A stretch of DNA of 64,000 nucleotides from WLNJ01 sp037131165 (lineage in GTDB: Bacteria > Actinomycetota > Thermoleophilia > Solirubrobacterales > Solirubrobacteraceae), in contig JBAXRO010000002.1 in assembly GCA_037131165.1 (NCBI GenBank), forward strand, positions 1 through 64,000, read 5' to 3'. This document shows positions 40,767 to 48,428 of the stretch, piece after piece (position 1 is the stretch's first letter; each line of letters starts with the position of its first letter). Position numbers and translations under genes: made by a program. Below the pieces are notes generated by a model. That model made no database searches. It saw only the letters and a program-made list of their open reading frames with translations, and had not been told where the DNA came from.

Positions 40767-41795
40767 TCAACCAAAGAAGATCTCAGCGTCCTCGAACAGA
40801 GTCGGGTCGAGAAGGCGCGGCTCCTCGAGCGCTCTTGAGAGCGGCTGGAGGGTGATCTCGGTTCCCGTCAGGGCGGCCATCACGCCGAACTGCCCGCCGA
40901 GCACTGCGCGGGCCGCCGCGAGACCGAGGCGGGTCGCGAGGATCCTGTCGGTCGCTGTCGGCGTTCCGCCTCTCTGCAGGTGACCGAGGATCACGGCGCG
41001 GCAGTCGTAGCCCGTCCGCTCGGCTATCTGCTGCTCGAGCCAGATCCCGACCCCACCGAGACGGGCGTGGCCGAAGGCATCGGTCTGCGCCCCTGCGGTG
41101 ACAAGGTCCCCGCCGATCGGTGTCGCCCCCTCCGAGGTGACGACGATCGAGAAGGAACGCCCGGTCTCGTGCCGGGTGCGCAGGTGCGAGCAGACCCGCT
41201 CGATCTCGAACGGGCGCTCCGGTACGAGGATCAGGTCCGCCCCGCCTGCCAACCCGGCCGAGCAGGCGATCCAGCCCGCGTGGCGACCCATCACCTCGAC
41301 GATGATGATCCTGTCGTGCGACTCGGCAGTGGTGTGGAGGCGGTCGATCGCGTCGGTCGCGATCTGGACCGCGGTATCGAACCCGAAGGTGCGGTCGGTG
41401 CCGGGGAGGTCGTTGTCGATCGTCTTCGGCACGCCGACCACCGGCACTCCGTCGGCGGCGAGCTTGGCGGCTACCCCCAAGGTGTCCTCGCCTCCGATCG
41501 CGATCAGGGCGTCAACCCCGTCGGCGGCGAGCCTCGAGCGGACCCGTTCCGTTCCGTCGGCTCCATCGGCGTAGGGATTCGTGCGTGACGAGAGGAGGAT
41601 CGTGCCTCCCCTGGGGAGCAGGCCGGCGATGTCGGAGCGACCGAGCGGAACGGCTTCGCCCTCGAGCACTCCGGCCCAGCCTCGGCGGTAGCCGACCACC
41701 TCATGGCCGTCGGCGAGCACATCGCGGGCCGCGGCCCTGATCACGGCGTTGAGCCCGGGGCAGTCCCCACCGCCGGTGAGCAGAGCGATCTTCAT
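40767..41795 (-). CDS. pfp: phosphofructokinase, probably PPi-dependent
   Basis: A 342-residue group III phosphofructokinase. Motifs: GGGDCPGLNAVIRA, GGEDTLG, VPKTIDNDLPGTD, VEVMGRHAGWIA, LQRGGTPTATDR. At the two positions that decide the phosphoryl donor, residue 104 is Asp and residue 124 is Lys, in E. coli numbering and here by coincidence also the actual numbering. Asp104/Lys124 marks pyrophosphate-dependent enzymes, whereas ATP-dependent ones have Gly104. It phosphorylates fructose 6-phosphate, reversibly if PPi is used. The gene stands alone on the minus strand, with the DUF427 gene upstream of it on the same strand. Confidence 0.92.
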   Translation of the reverse strand: MKIALLTGGGDCPGLNAVIRAAARDVLADGHEVVGYRRGWAGVLEGEAVPLGRSDIAGLLPRGGTILLSSRTNPYADGADGTERVRSRLAADGVDALIAIGGEDTLGVAAKLAADGVPVVGVPKTIDNDLPGTDRTFGFDTAVQIATDAIDRLHTTAESHDRIIIVEVMGRHAGWIACSAGLAGGADLILVPERPFEIERVCSHLRTRHETGRSFSIVVTSEGATPIGGDLVTAGAQTDAFGHARLGGVGIWLEQQIAERTGYDCRAVILGHLQRGGTPTATDRILATRLGLAAARAVLGGQFGVMAALTGTEITLQPLSRALEEPRLLDPTLFEDAEIFFG

Positions 41796-41864
41796 TGCTC
41801 CAGAGTGTCGGTTCCGGCGGTGGAGCGCAATACCGGCCGGTACGGGGATCGAGCTGGGTGGTGC

Positions 41865-42143
41865 TCAGCCGACCGTCACGCCCTTCCAGAAGGCGACCCG
41901 ACCGGCAATCTCGGCGGCAGCGTCCTTGGGCTGGGCGTAGTACCAGGCGGCGTTCTCGTTGAGTTCGCCATCGACGCCGAGCGAGAAGTACTCGGCGGTC
42001 CCCTTCCAAGGGCAAACGCTCGTGTGCGAGCTCTCGACGAGGTACTCGTCGTTGACCGAGCCGCGCGGGAAGTAGTGGTTTCCCTCGACGACCACGGTTT
42101 CGTCGCTCTCCGCGATCACTGCGCCGTTCCAGGTTGCCTTCAT
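41865..42143 (-). CDS. DUF427-domain protein
   Basis: A 92-residue protein of the DUF427 family, with the conserved SHTSVCPWKGTAEYFSL near the middle and YYAQPKDAAAEI near the end. The family is a small beta-fold of unknown function. AAGGAG precedes two adjacent ATGs; I use the one at 42143 with 7-nt spacing. It is divergent from a small membrane protein gene. Confidence 0.85.
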   Translation of the reverse strand: MKATWNGAVIAESDETVVVEGNHYFPRGSVNDEYLVESSHTSVCPWKGTAEYFSLGVDGELNENAAWYYAQPKDAAAEIAGRVAFWKGVTVG

Positions 42144-42174
42144 CATCGCTCTCCTTCGGTATCGCCTTGATCGG

Positions 42175-42561
42175 GTGAGGTCGGCCGCGACGGCCACCGA
42201 CGTTCTTCCGAGGTCAACGAGGTTACGGCTGCCGCAGCGCCTGCGATCTTGCGAGGCCGTGCGAGAGCGACTTGGAGCGGCATGGCTTCACTACCGGCGC
42301 CTGACTCGATCGGGTTGGCCGAGAGACTTTCCGATCGCGCAGCTCCCCAACCCGCCTCTGCTCGTCGCGATCGTCGGCTGGCTGGTCGGCGCGCTTGCCG
42401 GCGGTGAGGTTCACCGAGCCGGGCGGGCCGTCTTCTACATCGGCCTGTCCGTCTGGGCATGGGAGGAACTGACTTCGGGAGTCAACTGGTTTCGACGGCT
42501 CATCGGTGCCGGACTGCTCGTATGGCTGGCCGCGCAGATCGCATCGTCACTGCCTGCGTGA
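42175..42561 (+). CDS. conserved small membrane protein
   Basis: A 128-residue protein with a basic N-terminal half and two hydrophobic segments (LLVAIVGWLVGALAGG and LIGAGLLVWLAAQIASSL) after the motif WPRDFPIAQLPNPP. The sequence pattern FPIAQLPNPP ... VFYIGLSVWAWEELTSGVNWFRRL recalls a small uncharacterised actinobacterial membrane family. Function unknown. It ends 58 bases before the tRNA-Thr gene. The GTG start has no clear ribosome binding site. Confidence 0.65.
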   Translation: MRSAATATDVLPRSTRLRLPQRLRSCEAVRERLGAAWLHYRRLTRSGWPRDFPIAQLPNPPLLVAIVGWLVGALAGGEVHRAGRAVFYIGLSVWAWEELTSGVNWFRRLIGAGLLVWLAAQIASSLPA

Positions 42562-42619
42562 ACCGGCCTCACGGACTACGATTCACGAGTCGGTGCCTTC
42601 TCGCCGAGGCACCGGCAAT

Positions 42620-42692
42620 GCCGACGTAGCTCAGCTGGTAGAGCACTTCACTCGTAATGAAGGGGTCAGCGGTTCGAATCCGCTCGTCGGCT
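42620..42692 (+). tRNA. tRNA-Thr (anticodon CGT)
   Basis: A complete 73-nt tRNA. Acceptor GCCGACG pairs with CGTCGGC, D-stem GCTC/GAGC, anticodon stem CTTCA/TGAAG with loop CTCGTAA (anticodon CGT, reading ACG Thr codons), T-stem AGCGG/CCGCT with TTCGAAT loop. The discriminator is T and CCA is not encoded. Its 3' part, from the anticodon arm on, is repeated downstream at 44232-44282. Confidence 0.95.
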
Positions 42693-42696
42693 CTCA
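42646..42696 (+). repeat. attL-like copy of the direct repeat (in tRNA-Thr)
   Basis: The 51 bases from the anticodon stem to just past the tRNA 3' end match 44232-44282 at 49 of 51 positions (differences at 42654 and 42677). The repeat spacing is 1,586 bp. The copy lies in the intact tRNA, as expected for one end of an insertion that uses a tRNA as its target. Confidence 0.8.
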
Positions 42697-42734
42697 TGCA
42701 GAAGTCAACCGGGAACCGGAGACCGGGCCCAGCC

Positions 42735-44228
42735 ATGAGGTTCCCCCGCATGACCGCCGACATGGCGTGCTTGATCTCATTGGTTCTCCTGACCGCGATC
42801 GGGGCCGCCCTGCGCCTCTGGCAGATCCGAAGCGGACTCTTCGGGGACGAGCTCTACGCATTCAGCGAAACCGCGGGTGCGAGCTTCGGCGAAGTGCTGG
42901 AGAACGTCAGCCAGAAGAGCATCGAGGTGACGCCTCCGCTGTTCTTCGTCCTGGCAAGTGCGGCGGAACGGCTGGGCGATGCCGCCACGACCGTGCGAAT
43001 CCCCTCCGAAGTTGCAGGGATCCTGCTGATACCCGCCATGTTCGTGCTCGGGAAGGCCGGGGTCGATCGAAGGGTGGGCCTCGTCGCGTCAGCACTCACG
43101 ACATTCAGCGTCTACGGCATCTACTACTCGGTCGAAGCCAGGCCTTACTCGCTCTTGATGCTCTTCTCCGCGGTGTCGACGATCTGCCTGTTCAAGCTGA
43201 TCGACCAAGGGAGGCGAAGATGGCTTGTCGGCTACTCCCTGGCCTCGGCCGCAGTCCTCTACACCCACTACTCCGGTGTTGGAGTGCTGGCTGCCCAGTT
43301 CGGGTGGGCGGTCTGGTTTCACCGGGACCATTGGCGGGGACTCGTCGCGGGGAACCTCGTCGCGGGGCTTCTCTTCCTCGTTTGGGTCCCTTCGATCAGC
43401 CTCAAGGAAGGGGCCAAGGCGACAGTCGACCCGTTCAGCCCCGGAGTCGAGTCGCTCGTCAGCTGGGCCCGGCAGCTGGTGACCCTCCCCTACGGCGACG
43501 CTGGCTTCACCGATCTGCCCGGGATCCCATCCCTCGTAATCCTGGGACTCTGCCTGACCGTCGGTGCCGTCGGAACGGCGGTTCGCCAGGGGGACCGTGC
43601 CTACCGGTTGCGTCCGGGTTCCACCCAGGCGCTCTTTCCGGTCCTGATGCTCGCGTCGCCCGCCTTCATGTTGCTGGCTTCGTTGGCGACCGGACTCGGG
43701 TTCCTCCAACCCCGCTACTTCAGCGCTTCATTCCCGGCGTTGATCGTCACGGTCTCGGCGCTTCTTGCGATGTCCGATCGACGACTCGGGATCGTCATCT
43801 CGGGCGTCGCAGTAGCGGTTTCCGCGTTCAGTGCAGTCAAGGCCCAGCAGCCCAGGTACCAACGCCCTGACATGCGTGCGGTCGCCCGTTGGGTCGACGC
43901 ACCCGGCCCGCGAAACGCAGTCATTGCCGACTGGATCCTGCCGTACAACGGCCAGAACACCCTACGTCCCTACCTCGAAGTCCCCGCGCGCGACAGGTCG
44001 GCCTTTCCGCTCGGGAACGGGATCTCTCAAGTCGAAAACGCATCCCTGATCGGAGCCGACGTCGTGCTCGTCACGAACGCTGGTTTCCTGAGGGAGACTG
44101 AACGGTCGATCACGTCGAACCCCCGGTATCGCCTGAAGTTCGTGAGGACGGCCCGCTGGCCCGGGCTGGTCGGCGGAATTCGCGCGTCATGGTTCGTCTT
44201 TACCGGTTCGAAGCCCGCAAAGCAATAA
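42735..44228 (+). CDS. GT-C fold membrane glycosyltransferase (tRNA-framed)
   Basis: A 497-residue polytopic membrane protein of the GT39/ArnT-like group, which transfers sugars from polyprenyl phosphate to outer acceptors. Near the N-terminus the first loop carries the Asp-Glu of the family (GLFGDELYAFSET), followed by YYSVEARPYSLLM and THYSGVGVLAAQFGWAVW, then many helices and a C-terminal outer domain. It is homologous to the gene at 49857-51365. It begins 42 bases after the tRNA-Thr and stops 3 bases before the truncated tRNA copy, so it is exactly framed by the repeats. ATG 42735 is chosen; ATG 42750 is possible. Donor and acceptor unknown. Confidence 0.82.
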   Translation: MRFPRMTADMACLISLVLLTAIGAALRLWQIRSGLFGDELYAFSETAGASFGEVLENVSQKSIEVTPPLFFVLASAAERLGDAATTVRIPSEVAGILLIPAMFVLGKAGVDRRVGLVASALTTFSVYGIYYSVEARPYSLLMLFSAVSTICLFKLIDQGRRRWLVGYSLASAAVLYTHYSGVGVLAAQFGWAVWFHRDHWRGLVAGNLVAGLLFLVWVPSISLKEGAKATVDPFSPGVESLVSWARQLVTLPYGDAGFTDLPGIPSLVILGLCLTVGAVGTAVRQGDRAYRLRPGSTQALFPVLMLASPAFMLLASLATGLGFLQPRYFSASFPALIVTVSALLAMSDRRLGIVISGVAVAVSAFSAVKAQQPRYQRPDMRAVARWVDAPGPRNAVIADWILPYNGQNTLRPYLEVPARDRSAFPLGNGISQVENASLIGADVVLVTNAGFLRETERSITSNPRYRLKFVRTARWPGLVGGIRASWFVFTGSKPAKQ

Positions 44229-44231
44229 CCC

Positions 44232-44282
44232 CTTCACTCCTAATGAAGGGGTCAGCGGTTCGCATCCGCTCGTCGGCTCTCA
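44232..44282 (+). repeat. attR-like truncated tRNA-Thr copy
   Basis: It keeps the anticodon arm, T arm and 3' acceptor strand of tRNA-Thr but lacks the 5' half, so it is not a functional tRNA. Two substitutions: the anticodon loop reads CTCCTAA and the T loop TTCGCAT. The T-stem and anticodon stem remain paired. It starts 3 bases after the glycosyltransferase stop codon. Confidence 0.8.
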
Positions 44283-44328
44283 CCTTATTGCGCAACGTGA
44301 GACTGACACCGGACATCGATTGCTCTGG

Positions 44329-44334
44329 TACTTT
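44329..44334 (+). promoter_or_regulatory. -10 element for leaderless RCC1-repeat gene
   Basis: TACTTT is followed after 7 nt by the GTG at 44342, which gives the N-terminus a proper basic-then-hydrophobic signal peptide. It lies just downstream of the truncated tRNA copy. Confidence 0.5.
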
Positions 44335-44341
44335 CGTGCTT

Positions 44342-46636
44342 GTGCTTCGAAGCGGAAGGACCCGAGTGGCGATGGCGGTCTTGGCCGCCGTTCTCGCCGC
44401 CCCGGCATCGAGTGCCTCCGCTGTGGACGTCGCGACACAGTTGGACGCGGGCGTCGGAGCGTCGAGCTCATTCGTCGGCGGTGGGCACACCTGCGTCGTC
44501 ACCACGACAGGCGGGATCAGATGCTGGGGCGACAACTCAACCGGCCAGCTGGGGGACGGCACCTTCGACCAGCGAACGAGTCCGGTCACGGTCTCCGGGG
44601 TGTCGAACGCCGTGCAGGTCGCGAGCGGCGGCGACCACAGCTGCGCCCGCGTTACCAACGGGGACGTCTACTGCTGGGGCGACAATACCTTCGGTCAAGT
44701 CGGCTCGGACCCGGAATCGGTGGCCAACTCCGCCACCGCCGTCAAGGTGGTCGGGGTGAGCGGGGCGACCGCGATCACAGCCGGCTCGCAACACACGTGC
44801 GCGCTGCTTCCAAACAAGACCGTCTCATGCTGGGGCAATGGCCTGTGGGGTGTGCTGGGAGTCGATGACGCGAACGGCAACTCGAGCTTCACCCCGCTCG
44901 CTGTGACCGGCCTCACCAACGTGACCCAGATCGCGGCCGGGGCAAGCCACACCTGCGCGTTGAGCGAATCAGGGGGCGTCAGCTGCTGGGGAAGCAACGA
45001 CTCCGGCCAGCTCGGTATCGGGACGCTCGAATGGATGCCGCTGCCGACCTCGATCGCCGGACTCACCGGGGTTGCGCAGCTCGCAGCCGGTGCGACCAAC
45101 ACCTGTGCGGCGATGACCGACAGATCGGTCAAGTGCTGGGGCGACAACACCTTCGGCCAGATCGGCGACGCCACCGACACGAACCGCCTCACTCCCACAG
45201 CCGTGAGCGGACTGGCCGACGCTACCTCCGTGACTGTCGGCGACAGCTTCGCCTGCGCCCGGCTGGGCGGTGGTTCGGTCAAATGCTGGGGGGTGACCGA
45301 CCCTGGCAGCCAGTGGTGCGAGGTCCTCTCCGGCACGTTGAAGAACTGCTTCAGCATCGTCGAGTACGGCGACCGAAGCCTCGACCCGACGATCGACCTC
45401 GCCGTCAACCCGGCGGCCGTCTCCTACACGCCGAAGGCAATCACCGGGATCGCGGATGCCGCCCAACTGTCGGCCGGCGACAGGCACCTGTGCATTCTGC
45501 GAGTCAACAGCAGCGTCGCCTGCCTGGGACTCAACGCCTACGGCCAGCTGGGCGACAAGACAACCACGGCCACGTCCGCTCCGGTCGCCGTCGCGGGCCT
45601 CGGAGCCACGTTGCCTCCCCCGACCGTCACGGGCGGTGTTCCGGCGGCGTTCACGAAGCTCACGTCGGCGACGATCTCCTTCACCGGTGAGGCGAAGTCG
45701 ACATTCACCTGCTCGCTCGACGGGGGCAAGCCCGCGACCTGCACCAGCCCGCGCAGACTCACCCTCCTCAAGGACGGCACGCACAGCCTCTCGATCGTCC
45801 AGAAGAACCAATCCGGCGTCTCGAGCACGCCGACGGTGGTCACCTGGACAGTCGACACCAAGGCACCGGCAGCGCCGACCCTCAGCGGAGCCCCAACACC
45901 GTTCACCAACCTCAAGAACGCGTCGATCGCGATCACCGGAGAGACCGACGCCATCCTCTCCTGCTCGATCAACGGCGGCCCGTTCAACCCCTGCGCCAAC
46001 CCCACCACACTCAACTCACTCCCCGACGGCACTCACTCCCTCACCGCCCGACAAACCGACCGAGCCGGCAACACCAGCCCCAACGCGACTGCCAACTGGA
46101 CAGTCGACACCAAGGCACCGGCAGCGCCGACCCTCAGCGGAGCCCCAACACCGTTCACCAACCTCAAGAACGCGTCGATCGCGATCACCGGAGAGACCGA
46201 CGCCATCCTCTCCTGCTCGATCAACGGCGGCCCGTTCAACCCCTGCGCCAACCCCACCACACTCAACTCACTCCCCGACGGCACTCACTCCCTCACCGCC
46301 CGACAAACCGACCGAGCCGGCAACACCAGCCCCAACGCGACCGCCAAGTGGGTGGTCGACACGATCGCGCCCAGCCTGACCCGGAAGGTCGCTGGCTACA
46401 TCACCCGCAGGGGGACGACCACTTCGATCGCCCTGCAGCCGGCCAAGGACCCGTCGGGGATCGCGTTCGTCGAGTATTCGACAGCGACCGCTTCGCCAGC
46501 GCCAACAGCCGAGCCGATCACCGCGAACGTCGTCAAGTATGAATCGCCCACGGTGATCAGAAAGTCCGTCGCCGTCAAGTGGCTGCGGATCCGGGACGGC
46601 GCCGGAAACACCTCCCCCTGGTACCGAGCGACCTGA
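44342..46636 (+). CDS. secreted RCC1-repeat protein with Ig-like tandem domains
   Basis: A 764-residue secreted protein. The signal peptide is VLRSGRTRVAMAVLAAVLAAPASSASA. Residues about 40-430 carry six or seven RCC1-type propeller blades, each with H-x-C-A-x and a CWG-x-N-x-x-GQLG-like turn. Then come beta domains: one divergent and two almost identical 84-residue copies (opening WTVDTKAPAAPTLSG and ending DRAGNTSPNATAN), typical surface Ig-like repeats, and a final unique domain. RCC1 propellers often bind ligands or other proteins. GTG 44342 is supported by a leaderless -10 box; GTG 44366 with GGAAGGA is an alternative. Confidence 0.8.
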   Translation: MLRSGRTRVAMAVLAAVLAAPASSASAVDVATQLDAGVGASSSFVGGGHTCVVTTTGGIRCWGDNSTGQLGDGTFDQRTSPVTVSGVSNAVQVASGGDHSCARVTNGDVYCWGDNTFGQVGSDPESVANSATAVKVVGVSGATAITAGSQHTCALLPNKTVSCWGNGLWGVLGVDDANGNSSFTPLAVTGLTNVTQIAAGASHTCALSESGGVSCWGSNDSGQLGIGTLEWMPLPTSIAGLTGVAQLAAGATNTCAAMTDRSVKCWGDNTFGQIGDATDTNRLTPTAVSGLADATSVTVGDSFACARLGGGSVKCWGVTDPGSQWCEVLSGTLKNCFSIVEYGDRSLDPTIDLAVNPAAVSYTPKAITGIADAAQLSAGDRHLCILRVNSSVACLGLNAYGQLGDKTTTATSAPVAVAGLGATLPPPTVTGGVPAAFTKLTSATISFTGEAKSTFTCSLDGGKPATCTSPRRLTLLKDGTHSLSIVQKNQSGVSSTPTVVTWTVDTKAPAAPTLSGAPTPFTNLKNASIAITGETDAILSCSINGGPFNPCANPTTLNSLPDGTHSLTARQTDRAGNTSPNATANWTVDTKAPAAPTLSGAPTPFTNLKNASIAITGETDAILSCSINGGPFNPCANPTTLNSLPDGTHSLTARQTDRAGNTSPNATAKWVVDTIAPSLTRKVAGYITRRGTTTSIALQPAKDPSGIAFVEYSTATASPAPTAEPITANVVKYESPTVIRKSVAVKWLRIRDGAGNTSPWYRAT
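45844..46347 (+). repeat. 252-bp tandem duplication inside the RCC1-repeat gene
   Basis: Two units of 252 bp, 45844-46095 and 46096-46347, are identical at 251 of 252 positions (difference at 46090/46342). Each encodes 84 residues, so the frame is kept. Near-identity at third codon positions shows a very recent duplication or gene conversion. Confidence 0.95.
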
Positions 46637-46684
46637 GTCCCTGGCCGCAGTGGCTTCTCCCTTGTGGCAGGTGCCGTGGGGGCG

Positions 46685-46690
46685 TAGCAT
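46685..46690 (+). promoter_or_regulatory. -10 element for the pentapeptide-repeat gene
   Basis: TAGCAT is followed after 8 nt by ATG 46699, which marks a near-leaderless promoter and decides that start over the open frame starting at 46579. Confidence 0.5.
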
Positions 46691-46698
46691 CAGACTCG

Positions 46699-47685
46699 AT
46701 GAGAACACCGAGGCAACCGGCGGTCGCCGCCGCCACGCTCGCCTGCTTGGTCGGCATTGCTCCCTTTGGCCTTGGGACGGCAACGGCCGCGGCCAAGATC
46801 CCCGGCTGCAAAGCCAAGAGCCTCCGCTCAGCGAACCTGAGCGGCTGCGACCTGAGGAAGGTGCGCGGGCTCGTGGGGGCCAACCTCTCAGGCAAGAACC
46901 TGACGAGAGCCAACCTCTCAGGCACGAACCTCTACGGGACGAACCTCAACAGGACACGGCTGGCCGGGGCCAACCTCGTGGGAGTCCGCTCCGGGAAGGT
47001 CCGTGGGAGGCCCGCCAGTCTGCCTCGCCCGTGGCGCCTGAGGTCAGGGTTCCTCCTCGGTCCCAGGGCATCACTGTTGCGGGCGAACCTGACCGGAGCC
47101 GATCTCACCGGTCTCGACCTGACCGGAGCCAGCTTCAAGGAGGCCGACCTGACCGACGCCGACCTGAGCGATTCGGTTCTCGAGGGAGTGGCGTCGGGCG
47201 ATGTTGCCGGTGAGCCCACGCTCCCGGACGCATGGGTTGTCAACAGCGGTTTCCTGATCGGCCCGCGCGCGAACCTCAAGGCTGCGGGCCTGAGCGGAGC
47301 CGACCTGAGCGGAGGAGTGTTCATGGCCGGCGCGAACCTTGCAGGCGCCGACCTGAGCGGAGCGAACCTGAGCGATGCGAAGCTGACGAACGCCAACCTC
47401 ACCGGGGCAAACCTCGCCGAGGCGAAGCTGACGCTGGCGGGAATGACCCGGGCGAACCTGACGTCCGCCGACCTCAGCGGGGCCAAACTCGGCTTCACGA
47501 AGCTGCCCTACGCGAATCTGACGAAGGCCAACCTGACTGGGGCGTCGCTCAACTACACGACGATCCTCGGTGCCCGGTTCGCCCGAGCCGACCTGTCCGA
47601 CGTCAAGAGCTCAAAGCTCTCGGGCGCACCGGCGAGCCTGCCGACCGGCTGGTCGGTAGTGGACGGCAAGCTCATCCAGGAGTGA
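46699..47685 (+). CDS. secreted pentapeptide-repeat protein
   Basis: A 328-residue secreted protein. After a signal peptide (residues 1-33) it is built of pentapeptide repeats A(D/N)LSG, which form a right-handed quadrilateral beta helix. Three non-repeat segments break the helix at about residues 99-118, 167-187 and 305-328, each with the pattern G-x-P-x-x-LP-x-x-W-x-x-x-x-G-x-L. The third is the C-terminus. The function of such surface helices is usually structural or binding. It follows the RCC1 gene by 62 bases. Confidence 0.85.
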   Translation: MRTPRQPAVAAATLACLVGIAPFGLGTATAAAKIPGCKAKSLRSANLSGCDLRKVRGLVGANLSGKNLTRANLSGTNLYGTNLNRTRLAGANLVGVRSGKVRGRPASLPRPWRLRSGFLLGPRASLLRANLTGADLTGLDLTGASFKEADLTDADLSDSVLEGVASGDVAGEPTLPDAWVVNSGFLIGPRANLKAAGLSGADLSGGVFMAGANLAGADLSGANLSDAKLTNANLTGANLAEAKLTLAGMTRANLTSADLSGAKLGFTKLPYANLTKANLTGASLNYTTILGARFARADLSDVKSSKLSGAPASLPTGWSVVDGKLIQE

Positions 47686-47695
47686 CTCGGTTGGC

Positions 47696-48409
47696 TTGGC
47701 GGATAACTCCCCGCCCCACCTGCGGCTTGGAGTGACTAAACCCGATTCACCTCAGGAGACGAACTCTGAGCCTTCGTCACGTCGGCGCAGCTTGCTTGCC
47801 GCGCTCCTGTTGATCGTTGCGGTCGGGCTGCTCTGGCTGGTCGCGGTGACAGCCGGAGACGCGCCCGGGGATCGTCGGATCGACGCTTGGGCGCAGAGGC
47901 TGTTCTACGACTGGCGGGTGGATGGCCCGCGCGACGGGGCGGCCGTCCTCACCTGGCTGGTGGACTCCCTCAAGGCGATCGGGGACCCCCTGCCGGCCGC
48001 CCTGCTGACCCTTGGCGCGGTCGCTGCCGTCGCCCTGAGGATGGGACCGAGGTACGGACTCCTCCTGCTCTCAGCTGCCACCGTCGGACTAGCGACGACC
48101 GCGATGAAGATCGTCGCGCCGCGACCCGGAGTCGCCGATGGAACACCGAGCTTCCCGAGTGGCCACACGGCCTATGCCACCGCCGTCCTCGGCACTGCCG
48201 CCGCGCTGGCCATCGAACGCGGCCATCGCCGCACAGCGGCGGCAGCGTGCGCGGCGATCTTCCTGATGGGGGCGACTCGGGTGATCGGCGGCGGCCACTG
48301 GCTGAGTGACGTGCTCGCCGGCTACGCGCTCGGCGGGGCATGGCTGCTGCTGATCCTCGCCTTCGGGATGCCGTGGGCAAGGAGAGGTGGCGACGGGGTC
48401 AAGGAGTGA
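47696..48409 (+). CDS. PAP2-family lipid phosphatase
   Basis: A 237-residue membrane phosphatase with about five helices. The PAP2 active-site motifs are visible: the Lys/Arg-Pro element (MKIVAPRPG), PSGHTAYA, and TRVIGGGHWLSDVLAG, whose His and Asp are catalytic. It could recycle polyprenyl diphosphate or dephosphorylate phosphatidate. The start is uncertain: TTG 47696 is used; GTG 47732 is possible. It lies among secreted and glycosyltransferase genes, which fits a lipid-linked glycan role. Confidence 0.85.
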   Translation: MADNSPPHLRLGVTKPDSPQETNSEPSSRRRSLLAALLLIVAVGLLWLVAVTAGDAPGDRRIDAWAQRLFYDWRVDGPRDGAAVLTWLVDSLKAIGDPLPAALLTLGAVAAVALRMGPRYGLLLLSAATVGLATTAMKIVAPRPGVADGTPSFPSGHTAYATAVLGTAAALAIERGHRRTAAAACAAIFLMGATRVIGGGHWLSDVLAGYALGGAWLLLILAFGMPWARRGGDGVKE

Positions 48410-48428
48410 ACTGTCAGGATCGGGCTCG

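Noticed and set aside
44232..44282. A second tRNA-Thr gene
   Set aside because: The 5' half (acceptor 5' strand and D arm) is absent and two loop bases changed, so it cannot fold as a tRNA; it is treated as an insertion scar.
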